This document shows, piece by piece, positions 57,621 through 64,000 of a DNA stretch of 64,000 bases. Both the position numbers and the translations under genes were made by a program. The stretch's first letter is position 1. Every line of letters starts with the position of its first letter. The notes beneath the pieces were generated by a model. That model was not told where the DNA came from. It ran no database searches and saw nothing but the letters and a program-made list of their open reading frames with translations. The DNA comes from Dasypus novemcinctus (Eukaryota > Chordata > Mammalia > Cingulata > Dasypodidae). The stretch is taken from positions 13,765,405 through 13,829,404 of the forward strand of contig NC_092216.1 in assembly GCF_030445035.2 (NCBI RefSeq), in the 5' to 3' direction.

Positions 57621-57899
57621 ATAAATAAATTATATTTCTGCCTAAAAATGTTCTCAACTCTCCTGGCACAACCAGAAAAGCATTACTTCCTTACAGAATA
57701 GGGTGCAAGTTCTTGGGTAATATTCATTCTCTAACTTGACATCCTCAAATATTATAACATGTAAAGGATGCAACTTGTTATATGATAAGGGGTAAGTTTG
57801 GGGAAGATGGACAAAAATTTGTTTTGTGTACATATACAATAATTATCAAAATGAAACAAGGAAGAAAGATGACATTATAGACCTCATTTCTGTAACTGA

Positions 57900-58589
57900 T
57901 CAGTGGTCAAAATTCATATTTATCACCACCTTCTTCCACTATCCATTCCATGTTTCCATTACCCTCAGCAAGCACTTTGGTGGGCTGTGGTTCTTTGCCT
58001 GGTGGGATGACCCAAACTTTCATTCCTGAAGATTCTGGGCCATAGTCAGTCCTGCTTGGATTGGGTTGTGATTTTCCATTGACTTTAATCATGGGATGTG
58101 GCAGTACTAGGAGATGCACCAGAAGACTTCTCTATTCCAGGCAAACTCTTATTTATCCCCATTATGTAGATGCAGTCCTGTTTCCCCTTGATAGTCAGGA
58201 TCAGTCACCCCATCTAGTACAATAATTCCCTTCTTTGACTGTTATTTAAGAGGTAAGAGGAGCCCAAAGTGGTCAGGTGGCAGTTTTAATGTTAAGTTCA
58301 GTGGAAAAATTGATGTGTTCCCTGATGACAGCACTCCTCCTTTTGGGAATAAAACCTGTAGACCAGCAGAGTTTGAGGTTGCAGGGACAGGAAGCAAAAA
58401 TTTTCCTAGTGGGTCACTAAGGGTTATAGTGCATGGTGCCACTCCTGTTTTCATCTTTTCATTCCTGGACCCATGGATCCTGGTTATGGCAGAAACAGCA
58501 CCATAGAGTGGATGCTGATTTAGAGCATTTACAGCCTCCTGGAGAACACTGCCCCTGTCCTGCAAGGTTTTGCCACCTATTGGCACCAT
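57900..58589 (-). pseudogene. ERV-L integrase C-terminus and dUTPase, broken
   Basis: Two open blocks. The block at 58242-58589 (115 codons) starts in the C-terminal part of integrase and runs into a dUTPase-like domain, which normally removes dUTP during reverse transcription. The block at 57907-58119 continues in another frame with a Pro/Gly/Lys-rich tail. A stop and frame change lie between them at about 58120-58240. Fusion of dUTPase to the end of pol is the ERV-L arrangement. Confidence 0.75.
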
Positions 58590-58599
58590 AATTGAGTCT

Positions 58600-59280
58600 T
58601 CAAATGGCCATTCACTGTACTATCAATCCAGCTGCTTCAGGGTAATGGGGAACATGATAAGACCAGTGAATTCCATGAACATGTGCCCATTCCCACACAT
58701 CATTTGCTGTGAAATGTGTTCCTTGATCAGAAGCAAAACTGTGTGGAATGTCATGGTGGTAGATAAGACATTTGTTAAGTCCAAAGGATAGTAGTTTTGG
58801 GAGAAGCATTACATGCAGGAAATGCAAACCCATATCCAGAGTATGTGTCTATTTCAGTTAAAACAAATCATTGGCACTTCCATAGTGAAAGTCATCCAAT
58901 GTAGCAACCTGTCACCAGGTAGCAGGCTGGTCACTTTGAGGAATGGTGCCATATTGGGGGCTGAGTATGGGTCTCTACTGCTGACAGATTGAGTATTCAG
59001 CAATGGCTGTAGCCAAGTCAACCTTTATAAGGGGAAGTCTGTGTTGCTGAGCCCATGCATAATCTCATTCCTACCTGCCTGGCACTTTATTCATGAGCCC
59101 ACTGCTCAATGACAGGAGTGACTAGGGAAAGATGCTGAACATTAGCTACAGAGCAGATCATTTTATCCACTCTATTATTAAAATATTCCTCTGCCAAAAT
59201 TACCCTCTGGTGAGCATTCACATCAGGGACAAATGTTTTCATGTTTTTTGTCCACTCAGAAAGGTCCACATACCTCTTCC
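58600..59280 (-). pseudogene. ERV-L integrase core, broken
   Basis: The enzyme would insert viral DNA into the host genome. The block at 58612-58833 contains Ser-Asp-Gln-Gly-Thr-His-Phe, matching the second Asp region of the DDE triad. It ends Ala-Ala-Gly-Leu-Ile-Val-Gln-stop: the position where the catalytic Glu is expected is Val, and a stop follows two codons later. The block at 59087-59269 is the RNase H/integrase boundary with the His-type N-terminal part. Dead by these lesions alone. Confidence 0.8.
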
Positions 59281-60082
59281 CCAGGCCTCTTTGTCACCAA
59301 TTTTCCAATCATGTTTCTTCCAATTCCCTGACCATCCCGCCAAACTATTGGCAACAGACCATGAATCAGTGTACAAAAGCACCTCTGGCCATTTCTTCTT
59401 TCAAGCAAAGTTAACAACCAGGTGCACTACTCAAAGTTCTACCCACTGGGAGGATTTGCCCTCACCACTCCTCTCCTTCAGAGATGTCCCAGAAAGGGGT
59501 TGCAGTGCTGCAGCTTTTGGGTGGTATCTTCATATCATGCAAAACCATATGTAAATGAGGCCTGAGTTTCCTCTTCCTTAGTCAACTGATGGTAAGGGAC
59601 TCCCCAAGAAGCCAAAGCTGTGGACTGGGAAAGAAAAGGTAACATAATAAGGGTAGTGACCATTGGCATTTGGTCTACTTCCTTATGTAACTTATTAATG
59701 CCTTCAGGACCCATTCAAGCCCTTTCTCATATATACCACTTCCACTTTATGATGGAGTGATGCTGTACATGTCCAACTTTATGGTTTTGTGGGCCAGACA
59801 ATAGCCAGCTCACAATGGGCATCTCAGGTCTCATAGTAACTTGATGGCCCATGGTTAGGCATTCAGTCTATTCTAAGGCCCAGTAGGAGGTCAAAAGCTC
59901 TTTCTCAAAAGGGGAGTAGTTATCTGCAGAGGATGGCAGGGCTTTGCTCCAAAATCCTAAGGATCTATATTGTGATTTTCCTATAGGCACCTACCAAAGT
60001 CTCCAGACAGCATCTCTGTTTGCCACTGAAATATCCAGCACCATTGGATTTGCTGGATCATCTGGCCCAAGTGGCAGTGCAC
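59281..60082 (-). pseudogene. ERV-L RNase H/connection region, heavily decayed
   Basis: No open block longer than 60 codons on the minus strand, but it is collinear with the flanking RT and integrase, and short RNase-H-like words are visible. A 140-codon frame on the opposite strand (59132-59554) is a shadow. Confidence 0.6.
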
Positions 60083-61150
60083 CTAGGCCTGATGCAAAGC
60101 CTCTTCTTGTTCCTGTCCCCAATCAAAACTAGTAACCTTTTTGTTCACCCAGGAAACGGGATGGAGTAGCACACCCAAATCAGGAATGTGTTGTCTCCAA
60201 AATCCAAGGAGACCAAATAAGAGTTGTACCTCTTTTTTGGTCTTAGGAGAAGCCAGATGCAACAGCTTATCCTTCACTTTGGAAGGGATATCTAGAAAGG
60301 TACCTCATCACTGGATACCTAGAAATTTCACTGAGGTGGAAAGACCTTGTATTTTAGTTGGATTTATCTCCTATCCTCTCTCATGCCTATGCCATTCTAA
60401 GTCTAGAGTTTTTGTTACTTCTTGCTCACTACATCCTTTCAGCATGATATCATGAATATAATAGACTAGTGTGATGTCTTGTGGGAGGGAGAGATGATCA
60501 AGATCCCTGCAGACAACATGACAATAGGGCTGGAGAGTTGATATACCCTGGAGGCAGGACAGTGAAGATATCCTACTGACCTTGCCAGCTGAAAGCAAAC
60601 TAATTCTGGAGGTCCTGACTAACAGCAATTGAGAAAAAAGCATTTGCTAAATCATCAGCTATAAACCAGGTACCAGGGAACATGTTGATTTGCTCAAGCA
60701 ATGATACCACATCTGGGAAAGAAGATGCAATTGGAGTCACCACCTGGTTAAGTTTATAATAATTTCTTGTCATCCTTCAAGATCCATCTGTTTTCTGTAT
60801 AGGCCAAATAAGAGAATTGAATGGGGATGTGGTGGGAATCACCACCCCTGCATCCTTCAAATCGATGATGGTAGCACTAATTTCTGCAATCCCTCCAGGA
60901 ATTTGGTATTGCTTTTGATTTACTGTTTTGCTAGGTAGGGGAAGTTCTAGTGGCTTCCACTTGGCCTTTTCAACCATAATAGCCCTCGCTCCATGAGTCA
61001 GAGATCCAATGTAGGGATTCCGCCAGTTACTGAGTATGTCTATTCCAATTATGCATTCTGGAACTGGGGAAATAACCACAGAATGGGTCTGGGGACCCAC
61101 AGGTCCAATTGTGCGATAGACCTGAGGTAAAACTCCATTAATCACCTGGC
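60083..61150 (-). pseudogene. ERV-L reverse transcriptase, broken
   Basis: Blocks at 60777-61145 (protease end to RT start, 122 codons), 60371-60643 (palm) and 60083-60277 (thumb/connection). The palm motif at 60460-60449 reads Tyr-Ile-His-Asp where retroviral RTs have Tyr-X-Asp-Asp, so the first of the paired catalytic Asp residues is His. Stops separate all three blocks. The class is recognised from the overall similarity of the 122-codon block to ERV-L pol. Confidence 0.88.
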
Positions 61151-61577
61151 CTTCATACGGACCTACTCTGACTGGTGGACCATGGTGGCATTTTGGGTCT
61201 CCTGGAATTAATGTAACTTCTGAGCCATTGTCTATAAATCCCCAAAATATCTAATCATTTCCTTTCCCCAATGCCCTGTAACTTTGGTATACAGCTGTAG
61301 ATCTCCTTGGGGAAAGGTGGGAGGAAGATTAACAGTATGAATTTTGGGTAGTTTAACAGGATTCTTTCCAAGGAGACATGGCCTCCTCCTCATTCAAGGG
61401 GTTCTGGGTCTGTAAACTGTCAAGTCTGGAAATTAAGGGGCTGTATTTCTCTGCATCTGTAATTTGATTTAGGGTTTCATTCACTTGACCCAGAACTCTT
61501 TTGTTTATACAGATTCCAAAGAAATTTAGTAGACTGTCTATTTCACTGCTAGGTACCCCATGATGTATTAGCAAATA
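61151..61577 (-). pseudogene. ERV-L protease region, broken
   Basis: The expected retropepsin active-site triplet is at 61232-61224 and reads Asp-Asn-Gly instead of Asp-Thr/Ser-Gly, followed by Ser-Glu-Val-Thr-Leu-Ile. The neighbouring open block (61353-61574) looks like the gag-protease linker and has no domain I can name. Confidence 0.65.
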
Positions 61578-63067
61578 CTATAACTCTACACAACTTAGGC
61601 TATTTTGAGTGCTTCTTTGAATTTGCCTTTCATTGCAGTAGACACGCCCACCTTGATTTTGGCTATTAATTGCTGATACTTGACTTTCATCAGACCGACA
61701 TTCAACCATCCCCTTAATGTTTAAGGATTCTAATTCCATCACAACCTTCCCTATCGTAATATCTGGACTACAGAGAAGAGCAACCATGGAGCTCTTCAGG
61801 GAAGATGGGTTAGTCTTACAAATTTATTCCTCACAGTCCTGGTTAAAGGTGTGTCCTGTGGACATTCCTGGGGTGGGTGGGCAGCTCCCAAATTGCAAAT
61901 ACATTCTAGCATTGCAATCTCCCTGAGCCTTTGAATTCCTTCTTCTACTGTATACCAGGGCAAATTGGGCATCTCAACCTCAGACATACTAGGCCATCTT
62001 TCGACCCATGGTTCAATCAGCCACCCCCCAAAAAACCTGTTAGAGTTCTTTCCAATCCCTTGAATTATGGCATTGAATCCAGAATTTCTGCTTAGTGTGC
62101 CTATATCGATAAATTCAGCCTGATCCAAGTTTATATTCCTCCCAACATTATTCCATGCCCTTAGTAGCCATTCCCACACATATTTCCCTGATTTCTGTCT
62201 ATATAAGTTGGAAAACTCATGCAGTTCTTACTTCCTCATGGGTCATAATTTGTATCTTACCTTAAGGGGCTTGTTATTTTAACCTAGTAATAGGTCTCGA
62301 AGACAAGAAAGATAGTGGGGGTGTGTAAGGAGAAGAAGAGATTAGAAATGCTTTGCAAGCTACTGATCTCAGGGTATTCCCTTGCATTTTCTTCTGGTGA
62401 GACAGGATTAATCTCTTCAGGCATGGGTTTGAAGGCAGTTTTCTTTAGGGCAGACTGGAGGCTCAGCAGTGCATGCTGGAGTTCGGCTGGTACATACACC
62501 TCAGGGCTGGGAGGAGGTCCAGACCCCCTAGGGCAGGCCAGAGGCTGGGCAGAGCAGGCTTCAGTTTGGCTGGTACCTTCCTCAGGGCTGGAAGTTGTTT
62601 CAGACTCCCTGGGGCAGGCTGGAGGCTGGATGATACAAGGTTGACAAGGTGAGTTCTGGACAGGGCAGGCAATGGCAGGCTTATCTGGTAAAGTCTCAGC
62701 AGAATTCAGGATTCCAATGTCTGCATCAAATCATCATCATCCCTTGTGTCTCCATCCCAATTCTCTGGATTCCACTCTTTTCCAATCAATGCCTTCACTT
62801 TAACTGCAGAAACCCTGCATGGTTGAGGTTTTAGTTTCCTTTGTAACTCTGCTACTTATACAATGAGAATCTAAGTTTGTTCTTAGATATTTGGAGTCTA
62901 TGGCTACAGGAGACAAGATATTCTTTCAGAGCACACAGAGAAATTTTTGCATCATCCATTTGGTGTTTAAGTTTCAGAATCGAAACCTTTAACTTATCTC
63001 TTTCTTTTGTATCAGTATCCAGAATATCTAGGAGGAGCCAACTCAACCTTTCCACCAATACACCCAT
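61578..63067 (-). pseudogene. ERV-L gag, broken
   Basis: Structural polyprotein. From 63066 an open block of about 70 codons starts Met-Gly-Val-Leu-Val-Glu and is Leu/Lys-rich, with a heptad-like pattern suggesting a coiled coil, as in ERV-L gag N-termini. The middle (62450-62640) has an in-frame-length tandem repeat. The capsid-like block is 61796-62179 (127 codons). The block at 61578-61787 is the C-terminal part. Stops lie between all blocks. Confidence 0.7.
62450..62640 (-). repeat. ~81-83 bp tandem repeat inside ERV-L gag
   Basis: On the plus strand GCAG(A/G)CTGGAGGCT or near variants start at 62450, 62533 and 62614, each followed (first two) by 'ggctggtac' and 'cctcagggctgg'. The spacing of 83 and 81 bp is close to 27 codons. 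The third copy is partial. Confidence 0.8.
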
Positions 63068-63900
63068 GCAAAAAAAAAAAAAAAAGTAATGGGATCTAAA
63101 TATATTATGCAAAATATAAATATATTGTGTGAAATATCTATATGGGTAGAATTACATATATGACTTTTTCTTTGAAACTGAACAAATGTAAGTTAATACT
63201 ATACAATATTAATATCAAACAAAAAATACTAAGTGAAGGAAACCAAGCATATAGTATTACCTATTGTATGATTCTGTTTATATAAAATGTAAATATAAAT
63301 CCATTTTTAAAAGATTAAAGGAGATTGATGGTTATTTAGGTCCGAGGAAGGAACGCTTTGGGGTGTGGGCTCATTCTTTTCTGGAGTAATGAAATTGTCC
63401 TAAAACTTTTTTTTTTTTTTTTTTAAGATTTATTTATTTATTTAATTTCCCCCCTCCCCTGGTTGTCTGTTCTTGGTGTCTATTCGCTGCGTCTTGTTTC
63501 TTTGTCCGCTTCTGTTGTCGTCAGCGGCACAGGAAGTGGGGCGGCGCCATTCCTGGGCAGGCTGCTCTTTCTTTTCACGCTGGGCGGCTTTCCTCACGGG
63601 CGCACTCCTTGCGCGTGGGGCTCCCCCACGCGGGGGACACCCTTGCGTGGCACGGCACTCCTTGCGCGCATCAGCACTGCGCATGGCCAGCTCCACACAG
63701 GTCAAGGAGGCCCGGGGTTTGAACCGGGAACCTCCCATATGGTAGACGGACGCCCTAACCACTGGGCCAAAGTCCGTTTCCCTCTCCTAAAACTTTTGAG
63801 ATGATGAATGTACAATATTGTGATTATACTAGAAGTCATTGATTATACACTTTGGATAGAATAGCCAGAAACAGTAGCTATGTATAATGGGGGAAGCATA
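63068..63900 (+). repeat. Old LINE-1 3' end fragment, sense, split by a SINE
   Basis: After an A-run (63069-63085), 'gtattacctattgtatgatt', 'ggtgtgggctcattcttttc' and, after the SINE, 'gatgaatgtacaatattgtg' and 'gattatacactttggataga' are ordered L1M 3' UTR landmarks. Confidence 0.65.
63411..63784 (-). mobile_element. DAS-type SINE, minus strand, young copy
   Basis: The T-run tail is at the left and the tRNA-like head at the right, with the B-box complement GGTTTGAACC at 63716-63725. The body is CpG-rich (GCGCGTGGGG, CACGCGGGGG), so CpGs have not yet decayed. A perfect 13 bp target duplication TCCTAAAACTTTT lies at 63398-63410 and 63785-63797. The 113-codon frame across it (63463-63804) is non-coding. 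Confidence 0.95.
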
Positions 63901-63946
63901 GAGAGATTGAGAGATGAGGAATTTTGTTTGTCTGGTTTTTGCTCAT

Positions 63947-63981
63947 TATTAGTATTAGTATTAGTATTAGTATTAGTATTA
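63947..63981. repeat. (ATTAGT)n hexanucleotide repeat
   Basis: Five to six consecutive ATTAGT units. Confidence 0.93.
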
Positions 63982-64000
63982 AAATAATGAAAATGCTCCG

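Larger units (their letters stand above)
57640..63067 (-). mobile_element. ERV-L provirus internal region (gag-pro-pol-dUTPase), defective
   Basis: An endogenous retrovirus of the ERV-L class. Gene order on the minus strand is gag (63067-61600), protease (about 61240), reverse transcriptase (about 61150-60080), RNase H (about 60080-59280), integrase (59270-58450) and dUTPase (58420-57900). No env is present, as usual for ERV-L, and a dUTPase at the end of pol is a hallmark of the class. Many stops and frameshifts. The 5' LTR is missing: the gag start abuts an A-run and an L1 fragment at about 63070. Confidence 0.88.

Noticed and set aside
59132..59554. 140-codon plus-strand frame
   Set aside because: Antisense shadow of the ERV-L RNase H/integrase region.
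63700..63784. Possible tRNA gene (also heads at 341-415 and 21690-21760)
   Set aside because: The tRNA-like text is the head of a SINE with body and A-rich tail. There is no complete cloverleaf with an acceptor stem.

Overview
The window is mammalian nuclear DNA, most probably from a xenarthran (armadillo, sloth or anteater). The best evidence is three copies of the tRNA-headed DAS-type SINE typical of that group, plus several LINE-1 copies whose 3' ends share one unusual, long 3' UTR. No intact host protein-coding gene, RNA gene, CRISPR array or prokaryotic feature could be supported. Long open frames here are chance frames, tandem-repeat translations or pieces of dead retroelements.

Layout. 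0-9 kb: mixed unique sequence with a DAS SINE (341-770), an MLT1/MaLR-like LTR, old LINE pieces, a processed pseudogene of AMD1 (S-adenosylmethionine decarboxylase, about 3.71-4.93 kb) and a second MaLR-like LTR directly behind it. 8.83-11.94 kb: a three-level nest. An old DNA-transposon-like repeat was interrupted by a 5'-inverted (twin-primed) L1. That L1's 3' target duplication was then interrupted by a GC-rich solo LTR with its promoter, poly(A) signal and two internal tandem repeats still readable. 12-31 kb: GC-rich, mostly unannotatable sequence with ancient MIR/L2 remnants, an MLT1-like LTR split by a DAS SINE, L1 3' ends, tetranucleotide arrays and a purine tract. 31.7-45.4 kb: L1 fragments, a rearranged class II (Lys-primed) ERV remnant at 35.6-37.6 kb, two nested MaLR-like LTRs at 40.0-41.35 kb, a CATC array and a C-rich minisatellite at 44.6-45.1 kb.

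45.4-64 kb is AT-rich and almost wholly retroelement. An old antisense L1 (45.46-47.17 kb) is followed by an exceptionally long antisense L1 of about 9.7 kb (47.47-57.2 kb). It has a ~3 kb 3' UTR, a broken ORF2 that keeps its FADD motif, a broken ORF1, and a ~1.9 kb 5' UTR with two tandem ~208 bp monomers. It abuts a minus-strand ERV-L provirus (57.2-63.07 kb: LTR piece, dUTPase, integrase, RNase H, RT, protease, gag) that is dead at several catalytic positions. A final L1 fragment is split by a young DAS SINE with a 13 bp target duplication.

No convincing new biological system was found. The items most worth a second look are the oversized L1 with promoter-like monomers and long 3' UTR, the solo LTR with 59 bp and 23 bp repeats, the twin-primed L1, and the rearranged Lys-primed ERV remnant. 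Repeat family names are given from recognition, not from a database search.
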